Notes under the pieces: generated by a model
The model's database searches: none
The model's input: the letters and a program-made list of their open reading frames with translations, nothing else
Told to the model about the DNA's origin: nothing
Origin: Drosophila pseudoobscura
Taxonomy: Eukaryota > Arthropoda > Insecta > Diptera > Drosophilidae
Direction: 5' to 3'
DNA: 64,000 nucleotides
Assembly: GCF_009870125.1 (NCBI RefSeq)
Contig: NC_046683.1
Span: 47,879,869-47,943,868 of the forward strand
Shown: positions 47,163-60,218 of the stretch, one piece after another
Layout of the letters: the number at the start of each line of letters is the position of its first letter
Numbering within the stretch: the stretch's first letter is position 1
Position numbers and translations under genes: made by a program

Positions 47163-47389
47163 TTATTGTTTGGGATATCCTTTTCGTTTTATCAGACATC
47201 TAGACGTCTAGGCATTGAGTCAATCAGATTCCTAGTGTCCTCGGCAGTTATTTAGCCCCATTCCGCCATGATAACTTCCATCCACATGTTTTTAGAGGTT
47301 ATGTTGTGCTCACGAATCCTGCACAAATCTCATAGATGTTGTATGGGATTCAGGTCTGGGGACTGAGGAGGCGTATACCTCTCTGAAAC
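47163..47389 (-). pseudogene. Tc1-like transposase C-terminal remnant (minus strand)
   Basis: The minus strand encodes PPQSPDLNPIQHL, then a stop where Tc1-like transposases have Trp (TGA for TGG), then DLCRIREHNITSKN, EVIMAEWG, another stop, and ITAEDTRNLIDSMPRRLDV. A one-base shift is then needed for LIKRKGYPKQ and a terminal TAA. SPDLNPIE.LW around the third catalytic acidic residue and SMPRRL are diagnostic of the family. Two stops plus a frameshift show it is dead. It differs in sequence from the plus-strand remnant 270 bp away. Confidence 0.85.
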
Positions 47390-47574
47390 TGTAAAACTTC
47401 TAGCTTTATTCTACCATTTACATTTGTATGTAGTTTTATTCGAGTTTAAAATTGTCTCTGTGCGTCGTAGATGTATGAGAATGATGAGAAGAGATGTGTA
47501 TAGCAATAGGAAATAGTGCAAGTAACAATCAAAAAAGAACATAAACTACGCAGTAGAATTACGGCTGTTATGCT

Positions 47575-47790
47575 TTCAATGCGCATTTTTTTCTGAGAGC
47601 AGGGCTGGAGAGCGGGAGAGAGCCGTCTCAACCGAGCGCGGACCGGCGATGCATCGCGATGTTGTATTTGAGAGAGCGAGATCAAAAAGGAATTGCGATA
47701 AAAGAGCATTTGAATGTGACAATGCTGTGTCGGGCAATGTGCAATGAGAGAGCGAGAGAGAGAGAGAGAGAGAGAACACCGCTACTCACT
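47575..47790. other. GAGAG-rich cluster
   Basis: At least eight GAGAG motifs on the plus strand within 215 bp, ending in an uninterrupted GA run (47745-47775), plus an almost palindromic CGATGCATCG (47647-47656). This could be a GAGA-factor-bound regulatory element. No coding frame. Confidence 0.35.
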
Positions 47791-47839
47791 GCGCTCGAGA
47801 CTTAAGCGAAATGCAAAAAGAAAAAGAGTCCCTGTCCCT

Positions 47840-48880
47840 TTAAAAAAAAAAACACACAGACAAAATCAGTTTTAAAATAAAGTAAAATTTATAAAAAAAA
47901 CTAATAAATAATAAAAAGAAAAGATTAATAAATGTCTAATATTGATTAAAGATTAAATAAAATATTAAAAATAAATCAAATATATAAAAATATAAATATG
48001 TAAATAAAATATAATAATAAAGTATTAAAGTGGAGGCTGTTCTTTTAAAAAGAATATCATTCAGAAATTATCATTCAACCTTCAATGAAGTCCGGATAAA
48101 AATAAAAAATATATACATTTAAAGAAACAGCTAAAAAAAACATGAAAAAATTAATAATTTAAAAAAATTAATTAATTAAAATAAAACAGACTTAAAAAAA
48201 AATAAAATATATAAAAACTAATAAATAATAATAACAGATTGATAAGTGTCAAACATTTGTAGGTGATATAAAATATAAAAATAATAAAAATTAATAAATT
48301 TAAAAAAAGGGCAGATTTAAAAAAAATAAAATCGATAAAAGCTAATAAATAATAATAATAACAGATTGATAAGTGTCAAATTTTGTAGGTGATATAAAAT
48401 ATAAAAATAATAAAATATAAAAAAATATAAAAATTAATAAATAATAATAACAGATTAATAAATGTCAAATATTTGTAGGTGATATAAAATATTAATAAAT
48501 AAAATAGAATACGAATTATATAAGAATGATCATTCAACGTTCAAGTGAAGTCAGAATGAAAATAAAAATAAAACAAATGTATATTTAAAGGAAAAACTAA
48601 AACAAAAAAATAAATTTAAAAAAAAACAGAAAAAACTATATTAAAAAAAAAATAAAATATAAAAAAACTAGAAAAATAATAATAATAGATTAATAAATGT
48701 CAAATATTGTTAAGCGATTAAATAGAATAATAAAATTAAAAATATATGTATAGAAAATATGAAAATATAAATACATAAATAAATTATAAGTAAATAAAAT
48801 ATAATACCAAAATATTAAGGTGGATTATTCTTATTTTAGAAAGAATATGTTTCATTCAAAACTGATCCTACAACCTTCAA
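47840..48880. repeat. AT-rich island with nested repeat units
   Basis: AACAGATT(G/A)ATAA(G/A)TGTCAAA with GTAGGTGATATAAAATAT recurs at about 48233, 48360 and 48449. Decayed copies lie near 47925 and 48680. A longer-range unit with ATTCAACCTTCAATGAAGTC recurs near 48072, 48533 and 48868. Two levels of repetition are therefore present. Confidence 0.7.
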
Positions 48881-50690
48881 GTGTAAAGATAGATCATAGA
48901 TAGATGATAGATCTGTATGTTCCCACTGAAATATTGTTCATACTGCCCGATCCTTGCCCATACGCATACCCATACCCCCTCCCCGCTTATTTTTTGTGCC
49001 CTTCGTGTTGATATGAATTTAGAATGCTTGCCGGATGAAGATACCCATCTACGAGTATCTAACCGAGTGCCCGTCCTCACCCTCCACATGTATATCGATA
49101 CCCACCTGATTCTCCATGTCTCCCGCCTCCCCCGCCCACCCGAAGCACTCTATATCATGTCTAGCCATGGCAGGGCGAGTCTCAATTTAAAATTCATTGA
49201 AATTTCAAACAGTTTTGGCCCGCAGACATGCCAAACATGGAACACAAAAAGTCGCCTCGGGTTGTTTATAGGATTTGTCATACACACACACACACACACA
49301 CACACACAGGGAGAACCTCAAAACAACACACAAAAAAAAAAAGAAAGTACGTACGAAAGGAGGAATGAATCTCGTCGTCGCGTCATAGTCATCACCCTGA
49401 CAAAATCCCGGAACACAAAAGAGAGACAGGGTTGATTGCCTTTTACAGTTTGCATTTACACCCACTCCGGCTCCCACCCCCGCTCCCAGTCCTCCCTCTT
49501 CCAGGGCATGGCTTGGTGTTCCTGCCCGCCTGCCTGCCTGCCTGTTTGGCTGTCTCTTTGTCGCATCGCATCAATTAAAGCATTACAATGTCATAATCAA
49601 AATGACAAATAGAATTACGCATGATGGGAAAGGCAACACCCGACAGTCGTCGGTCGACAGTCGTCGGTCGACAGGCACTCTGCTTGCGGTGGTTGATAGC
49701 TGGCAATAGCCGTTCCATTTGATTCCATTTCGCTGTCGCCTTTTTTTGTTTTTTTTTTGTTTTTGGACTCGTACTGGAGTGCCAGACACAGACACCTATT
49801 CAAATTAATCCCTGGTAAGCCCGGCAGAAGCAGAAACGTCAGCAGCATCCATCCTTCCTTCCATCCATCCGCCAAGGTGGATGGACAAGTGCAGCGCTTT
49901 TTCGGGGGGAGGCTGGCGGTGACACCGCCAACCCTTGGTCCGTTTCCCCTTCTGCCTCTTCTTCTTTCTTCTTCATGTCAAATAACGGTTATTATGGCGC
50001 ATTATGCCAATTGAGCGAGGACTTTAAAAAAGGGGCTTCCCGGCGATTACCAAACCCCCGATGACAATGGAAAAATTACCAATTATTCCATTCCGCACAT
50101 GCTCGAAAAACTCCAAAAAAGGAGCAAAATTCCACGCAGGAAAAGTTTTAATCACACTTTGGCACACGCTCTCCTCATTTACCTCCTCCTCCCCCCCCCT
50201 CATGTCCCCGCTCCTGTTCCTGTTTTCTTAATTTGCGTACAAATTATTTGTCAGAGGGTACAGCTGTGCCCAAAAGTTAAGCAACCAAAAACTCACATCA
50301 CAGGCTGAAAAAAAAAACGTCTTTCCACTTTGACATTTCCTTGGGCTTATTCAATTATTTTTGTTTCTTTCTCCTGTTCGGGTGTATCCCTCCCAGGGAT
50401 CTCTTATGATTGAATGTTCGAGTCTAGAAGAACTCGGTTCGGAATTCGAGGCAAAGGGCAATTTCTTTTTATTTCGGGTCGAAAACTTTCTTTAATGTTA
50501 AATTGAAAAATTTTCGAGGGATTATTGAAGTTATTATGGAAAGAATGGGATGTATATTCGCCCTAGAGGCGGTCACACCCACACACACATCGGGGGTCAA
50601 TGGAGTAGGAGAAAAAACTCTGTGTAAATGAGTGAAAGGCATTTTAAAGATTTTTACAGAAGTCTCATGGATGGTTTTTAAAAGATGGTG
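48881..50690. other. Noncoding
   Basis: No gene seen. Includes an AC run (49282-49309), GCCTGCCT repeats (49525-49545), a GTCGTCGGTCGACA duplication (49644-49672) and CATCCTTCC repeats (49848-49870). Confidence 0.5.
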
Positions 50691-51725
50691 GGCTTTACAT
50701 AGAGAAAAACCAATTTTTCGCATTTTATAATCATTAAAATAATTTAAAAATATAAATAAATAAATAGCAACTGAAATTTATCAATTAAGAAGAAACTCAA
50801 GAAAGAAAAAATTAAGTTACAAAATATACATATATAAATAAATTCATGATAATTAAGTTTACAAAAAATATAAATAAATTTAAAAAAAAAGTAAAAAATA
50901 TATAAATATTACATTAATCAGCTTTAAAGTCTGAAATGGAATTTGAAAATATATTTAAATCATCAAAAAAAAAATCCAGTAATTATGAAATAATTAAATT
51001 ATTCCCGAAAACTTTTTTGTTTTTGCGACTAAAATCATTAAAAATATTATTGTTTAGGAAGTATTTATAAAAAATATAAATATTATTTGATCAACTTTCA
51101 AGTCTTAAATCTAATTTAATGATAAATTCAAATCATAAAAAAAACAAACAGTAATTATTAAATTAAATCCGAAAATATCTTTGTTAAAAATATTGTTTTT
51201 TTCATGAATTATTAAAGAAAAATACCATTAAATAGTTGAATGTTGAATCCATAAAATAAATTTTGAGAAGGGATACACCCAGAGAAAAAAGCGCTGCAGT
51301 TGTAATATTTTCACTTAGATTTAAATATTTCCGCCATCAATTTGGTACCAAGAAAGAAAATATTAAAATTCAATTGGAAACATTAAAAATATGTTTTCAT
51401 ATTTAAAATTTAAATTTCATAATTCAAATATAAAATTTAAATTTCATGCATAAAACTTAAATTTCATAAAAAAAAAATATTTAAATTTCATATTTAAAAC
51501 TTAAATTTCATATTAAAAATTTTAAATTTCATAATTAAAATATAAAATTTAAATTTCATATTTAAAAAAATTAAAATTGCATATTTATAATTTCAATTTC
51601 ATATTTAAATTAAAAATTTCATATTTAAAATTTAAAATTTCATATTAAAAATTGTAATTTCATTATTAAATTTAAAATTTCATATTTAAAAATAAAATTT
51701 CATATTTAAATAAAATATTATTCCC
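50691..51725. repeat. AT-rich island, two different internal repeats
   Basis: The left half carries CAGTAATTAT...AAATTATTCCCGAAAA-type units about 180 bp apart (about 50977 and 51150). TACACCCAGAGAAAAAAGC (51274-51292), the same edge motif as at 37703, separates it from a right half made of ~20-35-bp TTTAAATTTCATATTTAAAA units (51390-51715). Confidence 0.6.
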
Positions 51726-54200
51726 ACCGAAATTAGTGGCGTGCTCCGTGAGGGCTGCCCTCTGAAGATGGAGAAAGATGCATCACGATTCATCCGTCTC
51801 CGGCGGAGGATGGCGAATCGCGATCATCACCAGCGAAGGCATCGAGGCCCGGGGAACCGGTCTCCAAGGAGCCTGGCGAGTCTATGCCCTTTTTCTCTCA
51901 CTGCAAGAAGCTACCAAAGACCGAAAGGACGAAAGAGCCCCTACACAAAGGACGAAAATAAACCATCTAGTGGCTCTTGATGTAGCTCAATTTGAGCGAA
52001 GGTTGGAGGGAGGCCCTATTCGCTATTATTTTGAGCATTCTGACATGTGCAGGAGCCCCGCCTGCGAGCCACCCTAGGCTGCTCCATCGGGTTTGATTGA
52101 CTAACCCTCGCAGCACTGACAAGTCCTTGGACCACCTCATCGCAGTCAAATTATGTCAAAAATGAAACATTTTCTTCGCCACAGCCACTGCTCCGTCCAC
52201 TGACTGATGGATGGATGGATGGATGCCCCCCCCCCACAGACACACACACACACACACACACAGACACAAATGTTTCGGACCGCCACTGGTCGAAAAGTGA
52301 GTGAAAAAAGTTGAATACAAAACCCAAAAATTGTGTATAAATATTTAGCTGCAAGCTATTTGCACTTCATGCTTGACATGCCACAACAACAGCAACAACA
52401 ATTTGCTTTTAAAATATGTTAATACCATTTTACCTAACCAAAGTGGCCGGGGGGGGCGGTTGGGCGATTGGGGCTGTGGGGCTGGGGGGCCTGTCAAGTT
52501 TTTAGCTGGCCAAAAAATACCTAAGCTCAAATATTTCCCTGCCTGGGTTGTATTTTTGTTTCATTTTGCACTGGAAATAGTTTGGGCAACAACACGGGGA
52601 AAAAAAAGAAATTTGTTTTCAGAAAATAAATCAAATTGCTTATCAAAGAGATGATTTAGTGGTTGCCAAAGGGGGGGGCGGGGGCGAGGTTGGGGAAGGG
52701 TTGGGCCTTTCTAGGGGGTGGGGGTGGGGGCTCAACTTGGCTCAACTTTAATAATTGCTCAAGTTGTGGCCTTTTATGGTCCACAGCCATAAGTCAATAT
52801 AAAATGGCAAGAAACTGAAGTTTGAGGAGCTCCCCTCTGGCCCAACCCCACCCCACCACCCCCCCCTCTCAGGTGTAACGCATCGTATTATTATTATCTC
52901 TTGTGAAAATTTACGAGATCAAAAATTAAAATACCCTCGGGCTGAGATGCGGAGGAGCTGCTCAAGAAATTGTTGCAGAAAATAATTTTATGGCTAGCCG
53001 AGGGGTGGGCGCCCCTCACCACCCCCCCACGCCCCTCTATTAGGGGTTGGCGAGGCGGAGAGGTTTCAAGTTCTCTGGCCCCAAAAGTAATCTATAACCG
53101 CATCAGGCTGGAGGGGGGGTGGGGGGCCCACGGACCAGGGTGTGGCCTGGGTCCTACATCCTTGCGGGCTTTTGCACGCTTCAACTGGCAAATTGTCCAT
53201 TTATTATGCGGCAACGCCTTTTGCACTCTCCACACTGAAATGAAGTGCCCGTGCCGAAGCCCCCCCCCCCACCACCACCCCCGAAAAAAAAGAGTGCAAG
53301 GCATTAAGACAAGCTGTCTGTGGGGCTCCGCTTGGGGGGAGGCGGGGGGGTGCTGCCTGCACTTAAGGTGCAGCATTAGCCGCACACTTTCGGCCCAAAA
53401 GAACTGGTAGGGCGAACTCTAGCTCTAGTTTCGCCCGGAAGTTGCACAATTAGAAGAGCCAGTCAAAGTTTTTGGTCGGATCTGCCTTTACGGCTACTTG
53501 GGCCCCCCCTTGGCCCCACCCCTTGGCCCCTCCAGGACAGCCGGCAGTCTGTGAAACATCAGAAGGAGGCAGCAGCTCCTCTGTCGATATGCATAAAAAC
53601 GTTGCTGCCTGCCATTACATAAGATATTAGTTGAGACAGGTCAAGGATGAACAGGAACCTCCCGCTGCTGGAAAATCCTTCCTGGACATTGAAAAATTAG
53701 AAATATTCCACCTGACAGGTGGGTGGGTTGCCCCAGTGGATGCCTCAGTGGATGCCTCAGTGGGTTGCCCCAGTGGGTGCCTCAGTGGATGCCACAGTGG
53801 GTGGCCCTGTGCGGTCAGCTGTTTTGCATTAAGTCGGAATTATGCTGGAAACAATTTTCTGCTGTTTTGGTTTTTTTTATTTTATTTTTTTTTCTTCTTC
53901 TCCGCGCGTTTTTCTGTTTTCTTATTGAGCAGATGGTTTCGGGATAAATTATGGTGGCAGGAAATGAGGTCAAAGCGAGCAGGATGCGCACCAAAAAATT
54001 GAACCAAATTGAACGGGCGAAAAGCTTTACAGACTAGTATCCCAAATTGCACGGGAATTGGCCGGAGAAAAGTAGGAATTTATCAAATGTCGGGCCCGGT
54101 GGAGTCGGTTGGGGTCGGGACTTTGTAGCTAGAATTTTAGCTACGGAACTGGAGACCACCAAATCTTGTCGGACTTAAAGAAATATACAATGTGCATACA
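51726..54200. other. Noncoding
   Basis: Positions 51726-52080 are GC-richer and open in two plus-strand frames, but no domain is recognised. Other contents are a GGAT run (52207-52224), an AC run (52238-52262), G-rich tracts (52448-52490, 52671-52730), C-rich tracts (52855-52868, 53260-53270) and the 12-bp repeat listed separately. Confidence 0.45.
53731..53806. repeat. 12-bp CAGTGGATGCCT repeat
   Basis: Six imperfect units: CAGTGGATGCCT and variants CAGTGGGTTGCCC, AGTGGGTGCCT and CAGTGGATGCCA. Confidence 0.8.
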
Positions 54201-55460
54201 TGTTTCAAAAATTGTAAACAAATTTTCAACCCTATTAAAATAAGATTAATTTATGGGAAGAAACTATTGTTCTTTGGGAAATGGCGATGGAAAAGCTCTT
54301 AAAACATCGATAAACAGAAAAGTTACACATTTGTATCCTTCAAATCCTTCAAAAATTAAGTTAGATTAGATCTCATTCGCATGTTTTCTTCGAATTTGGC
54401 AAAATAAATATTTTCTAAAAATCAAAGACCTCGTTTTAAAGACTTTAAGAGCGTTTTTATAAATTTATACATTTTATTTTATATATCTGAAAAAATTGAT
54501 GGCTTGAATAAATATAATATAATAATATATGTAATATAATAATAGATAATATATGTAATACGACCTTGCATATGATTTTTGGTTTGCGTCCACTCAATGG
54601 ATATACCTGAAAATAAATTAAGAAAATATATAAGTTTTTTTAAAAACATTTTTCGAGCTACAAATATAATACTTTTGTTTGATTTAGCGGCTTTGATTTC
54701 CAAGCTTATAGTCGAGAAAATTGTCCAATGAGTACATTTTTCTTCGCTTTTTTTCCTTTTATTCTTAATTTATTATGAAATTTGTATTTGACTATAAAAT
54801 ATAATCACTGATTTTTTTTTTTAAATTTGTATTTTGTATTTTTGATTATAAAATAATATTACAGATACAATTATGTTGTTTGCTGTTACTATTGATGCAA
54901 CTTATACAACAGTCACAGAAAACAATTACGATGATATACAAAAAATAGAATAAAGTACCAAAAAATGCGAGTCAACAAGGTCGAAGAATTTTGAGGTGGA
55001 TATTATTTGGTTCATTAGTAAATCAACCAAATTTTATATATTTCATTTATTCTTTTTTATTATTTATTTTATATATATATTTATTTTTTATTATTATTAT
55101 ATTTTTTTAATTCATTTTTAATATAATTTATATATAATATTAATAATTATTATTATTTGGGATATTATTTGGTTCAATAAATGAATTAGTAAATCGACCC
55201 AATTTGATAAATTTGTATTTATTATATTTTTTGATTTATTATTATTTTTTTAAATATCTTTTAGTATATTATTATTTATTTTACATATTTTAAATTTATT
55301 AATATAATTAATTTATAATAAATTTTGTATATATTTAGCAATAATTTTGTTTTATATAAAACCTGTTAATATGCCTGTCTTCCCATTTCTTTAAATGCCT
55401 TTTTTTTATAATTTTAGCAATAGAAAATTCCACAAAGGGTCCTTTATTTATTTAAATAAA
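54200..55460. repeat. AT-rich island
   Basis: GGATATTATTTGGTTCA...TTAGTAAATC(A/G)ACC recurs at about 54998 and 55160, about 160 bp apart. The rest is TTATTATTTATTTTA-type DNA. It includes the second copy of the dispersed repeat (54870-54960). Confidence 0.6.
54870..54960. repeat. Dispersed repeat, copy 2 (partner at 23613-23700)
   Basis: It shares GTTGTTTGCT(A/G)TTACT and GCAACTTATACAACA with the copy 31 kb to the left, in the same orientation, followed by decayed A-rich sequence in both. Confidence 0.6.
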
Positions 55461-56099
55461 AATAATAAATGGAGATTTGCCTGGAGTGAAAGAATGAAAA
55501 TAATCAAAGGGGAATTATGCCACGAATTGCAATCCAGCACCCATATTTGATAAATTAGCCATTTTTCTTTGAGCCACAGCTAATCCAGTGCTTCGTCCTT
55601 AGGTATCCTTATGATCTTCGGAGGTCACTTTGCGCCGGACTCGCTTGAAATTCATTGAATGCACATTTAATTTACTAAATAATGCCCGCAAAAGGGGGCC
55701 CAAAGCCGAAATGTTGAGGCCTGCTTAAAATGTATATATGCCCGGTCCGATGCCCGGTCCGAGGCCATTACTGGGGACTGCCAAATGCCTTTCGGCCGAT
55801 GTCCAGTTAACGCTTCAATGGTGGCAAATGGCTAAATTCGGGCGCATAAAGTGAATTGTTTTACGGGCAGGGCGAGAGTCTTTTCCTTTTTTTGAAAAAC
55901 GAGTTAAACACGTGTCGCAAATGGTAGGGTTGCCCCCCATCCCCACCCCCCCCTTCGATCTAGACGCTCTGCAATCTCCTTTGGTGCCAGTTGAATGTTG
56001 AATTGTGCGGGTTCTTCATATGTTTGATGGTCCTGAGAGCCTTCATAGATTATGGATGAGTTTCATAATGAGCCAATTTATACAAGTGTTCCTTCCACA

Positions 56100-56137
<38 letters not shown>

Positions 56138-58781
56138 GCCTTCATCAACGATTCCAACACGGACTGTCCAAAGTACTTAATGCTTGGCTCTCCTCTCCAT
56201 CCTCTCCCGCTCTCCCGTTCTGCTTCTTTTTTTTGGTAGTGATATATGAAACCCCCAAGAAGCTGCTGGCCAAAATGCCATTTGTTTAAAGGAGCAGCAG
56301 AGCGGCAGCACCATCCTCGGCAACTTCACAGCTTCCATTTGAATGCGCACATGTCGAGGGCGAGTGAGCAACACATGGCCCCAAGGAGCTGCTGGAAATA
56401 CTGGGTACTGGGTACTGGTGTGGACAGCAGCTGTTGCTCCTCCTGCGCTGGTTATCCTGCTTGAGTGCACGCGCCAGGTGACAAACTCGAACTTTTCCTC
56501 CAGCAGCTGTCGCCTCACATTTTTGTTTTTTTTTTGGGGGCTCGCAGCAGTAAACAAGTCAGCCTGAAACTGGAGATTGGAGACAGTTGGTGGGGGGGGA
56601 GGGGGCTATCTCTGGGCTTCGATTTGATTGTGTTCATTAACTGGTTCTGGTTCTGGCCATGCAGAGCCGCTCACGAAATGTCAAAGCTTTTGGCCTATTG
56701 GTCCCGCGGCAGGTGCCTCTCTCGCTCTGCGGCTAACCTAGAAAAGGAGACCTAATGCCCCCCCCCCCCACCCCCCGTCCCCGCCCCGTACACCATTCAG
56801 GTTTCTTTTTGGCTTTTGTGAAAGGCACTGGTCGTCGCTGGGGGATTAGTTACACTTGTGCTCCATTTAAATGGCAAAGCGACTAAATTATGCGAAATTC
56901 TTTCTTTCGAGCCAAAATAGAAAGTGAAAGACCCGCAAAAAAGTACACGAAATTATTGCAATCAAAGTCGGTTGCGCCGCCCTTTCGCTGGGTGAATGTC
57001 GCCCGATCTAGGCCTTGGGGAAAGTTGGGGCTGGGCCCCCCTCCCCCGTTCGAAGGTGGAAAATGGGAAAGGAATCCGAGTATCCCTTTCTTGAATCAAT
57101 CAAGAGGCCACTGCCTATGCTTGATTAGCATATAGAAATATCTGCCTATATATATTGTTTTGGCCATTGTTCCGCCTTCTTGGGATATGGCCAGATATCT
57201 CAGGGCACACGAGCGTTCCGGCCTGCGTTCACATCAAAGCCCAACCGAAATGCTGCTAATAGCAACCTTTTCATAAACTTTTTGATGTAAGGGAGACCTT
57301 TTTTGTTTTTTTTTTGTTTCTAAAACTCATTAAAATACCAAAAGTAACGAAACGAAATCAAAAAAAGATAAACCCGCACGACAGAAGTAGATCCCAGGCA
57401 GGGTGCGGGGTGGGGGGGTGTGGGGTTCCTGGAAGCAGCGACAGCAAAAAATCAGCTCCCACAGAGGCACAAGGAATGCCGCTTCTCGTGTGGGTCCCCC
57501 CCCCCCCCCCCCCCCCGGCCCCCATTGATTACCAGAGTGTGTGGCAGTTCGGGGGCAGAGCGGCGGAATGGCAAACAAATTATTACAAGTGCAGTTGGAA
57601 AATATGTGGCGGCCACTTATCAACGTAATCAACAGCAAATACCTGGACACGCCTGAGTGCAGACCAGTGGCCGTGGCGGTCCGCCTTTGTGCCAAAGGAA
57701 GCCCATTGACAGCACCCTACGACAGACCCTCCACTCCCATAGCGGGCAAAAAAAAGAACCCAAGACATAGACCAAGCCGTCGCCATGTCACACAGAGAGA
57801 GTACTGTGGGGTCTCCAAACCAGAAGTGAGTTGTTGCCTGGGACTGAGACTGGGACCCGGGACTGGGACCGAGGCTCCCATCTGATTCGATTCGATTCGA
57901 TTCCTTTGGTGCTCTGTCAAATGTTTTGGCTTAATGATGGCATTGATGGATGGATCACACGTAAGCGGCAGTCATTTAGTAATTTATCTCAAGCCATTTC
58001 GAATTAATAGACTCTTTCGCCTGTTTTCCTTTTGATTCCCAGATTTTGATCTGGCAATTTTTGTTGTCAAATTATGGAAAATTTATGAGTGAGTCGACGT
58101 GGGCTCGACGCTGTGAGAGTCCGTCTAATTAAGGCTGCTTTCAGCGGGCTTTCTCGAGTGCAGTTTCAAGCTCGATTAAGTTCTTAATTAGCCGCAGTTT
58201 AGTTAATTGGTTGACTGACTCCTCGGCCCATATGCAGATCGTGTGTGGAGCCGGGGTCAAAGTACTCTCTCTCTCGCTCTCTATCTCTCTTTGAAACCTT
58301 TTTGCCGATCACTTTTATGACGCCTGGCCAGACCACATCTGGGCGCAATCTCCCATGCAAATTCCTCAAAGCTCTTTCAATATTTAACCCAAAAAAGTAT
58401 TTGCACAAAAAACTGCAGCACACGAACAAAATTCGCGCTCTGACACTGACAAGTCGTGTGAAGCACACCTGCAAGAGTCAAGCACAGAGCGGGACGGACC
58501 GCAAACCGAAACCAGATCGCCGGGGAACATGGAGCATGGAGCATGCAGCATGGGGCTTGGGGCTTGGGGCATGGGGCATGAGGCATGGCATTGCATTGCA
58601 TTGCATTGCATTTCGGTGCACCGAAACATGTTGCAAAATGCTGTCCGCTCAGCTGTGCGTCGTGGCCTTAAAATGAGTGCAACACATTGGCTTCCTTCGG
58701 CTTCGGGGACGCCCCTCCACAGCCACAACCTGCTTCTCCTGAGACCGGGGCTGGCAAAGCGCCAAACTAGCTAACTTGAGC
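55461..58781. other. Noncoding
   Basis: No gene is supported. Contents include a GT run (56104-56134), C-rich tracts (56758-56777), a run of 21 C (57496-57516), GGGACTGGGACC repeats (57840-57870), and GGAGCAT/GGGGCTT plus GCATT arrays (58530-58612). Confidence 0.45.
58530..58612. repeat. GGGGCAT 7-mer array followed by GCATT 5-mer array
   Basis: About eight variants of GGAGCAT/GGGGCTT/GGGGCAT run directly into five copies of GCATT. Confidence 0.8.
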
Positions 58782-59893
58782 CACACTGAACGAAAATAGT
58801 TGCCACCTGTATTCTATGCCTTCAAAAACCATACGAAGATATATTTATTTTTATATAAATAATAAAAAAAAAAAATAAATTAATTAAATGTCACAATAAA
58901 TACATTCACTTATTTAATAAATTATATACGGAGGTAGCTCGAATTTAATATTTTTACAAGTGAATTATACGAATTAATTAATTATTTATTCTTAAGATTT
59001 TATTTTATATTTTTATTTGAATGGTTTTTTAATGTAAAGAACACGAATTAGGTATTTATTTTTATTTAGTATTTATTTATTTATTTGTCTTATTTTATTT
59101 TTTGTATTAGTTATTTAAATTTAATTTTAATTTCAACATATTTTTGTATTAATTTACGCTAATTTGTTTTGTATAAATTGTTTTTTATGCAAAGAACACG
59201 AATTAATAATTCAGTTGAATTTGTTTATTTATTTGTATTTTTTTATTTACTTAAGTTTAAAAGAAAAATTAATTTTAATTTGAATATATTTTTGTATTAA
59301 TTTATGCTTATTGTGCTTTAGGGAATTGTTTTTTATGCAAAAAACAAGAATTAATTATTTATAAATTATTTATTTATTTTCTTCTTATTCTGTTGTTATT
59401 TTTATATTTAAAATATTTTAATTTAGTCATATATTTTTGTATTGTTATTTTTATATTTATTTAAATTTAAAAAAATATATTTAAATTTAATTTTAATAGT
59501 AATATATTTTTAAATAAAAAAATTAATTAATATTTATGATTATTTTTTTCTAGGGAATCGTTTTTTATACAAAAAACACGAATTAATTATTTATTTTTAT
59601 TGAATTTATATACATTTTTGTATTTATTTATTTAAATTTAGTTGTAGCATTTTTTTTTATTAATTTTAAGTAGGTATTATTCATTTAATTTGTATATATT
59701 TATTTAGGCATTTATTGAGTTTTAATCATACATTTTTTTATTTATTATTACTATTTCTTTATTTCTTATTTTTTTTATATTTTTTTTATTATTTTAAAGT
59801 ATTTATTATTATTTTTTTTATTTAATTTAAAATTTAATTTCCATGTATTTATTGATGCATTTATTGTGTGTTTAATTTCGTTGCAGTGTATCC
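58782..59893. repeat. AT-rich island with inverted edges and ~150-230-bp units
   Basis: The left edge is CACACTGAACGAAAATAG (58783-58800). The right edge is ATTTCGTTGCAGTGTATCC (59875-59893), whose complement reads ACACTGCAACGAAAT, so the ends match apart from a short insertion. Inside, TTTTTTATGCAAAGAACACG then AATTAATTATTTA recurs at about 59026, 59182, 59327 and 59557, at spacings of about 156, 145 and 230 bp. Confidence 0.65.
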
Positions 59894-60177
59894 CAAGGGG
59901 TCGGTGGAGGGTTGGAGGCTGTTGGGAACATAGAAAAAAAGATAAAAACAAATGTTGCACCGCTTGATTTTCTTGCCTGGGGCCTTTCGCTACTTGAGCA
60001 CACACACGCGTAAGTGGAACGAGGGCGGCTGCTGCAGTTGCAGTTGCACACAGTCGGACGGGGGGCGCGGGGCGGTGGGCAGGGGGCAGGGGGCAGTGGG
60101 AGGTGGAGGCATTGTCCTTAGCCTCACCGCAGGCAACAAAGCGGAGCGTGCACAACAGCACCGGCAACTAGAGAAAC

Positions 60178-60218
<41 letters not shown>

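Noticed and set aside
57571..57885. Plus-strand frame beginning MANKLLQVQLENMW
   Set aside because: The start of the frame looks protein-like, but codon choice is not gene-like, it runs into simple repeats, and no flanking signals support it.
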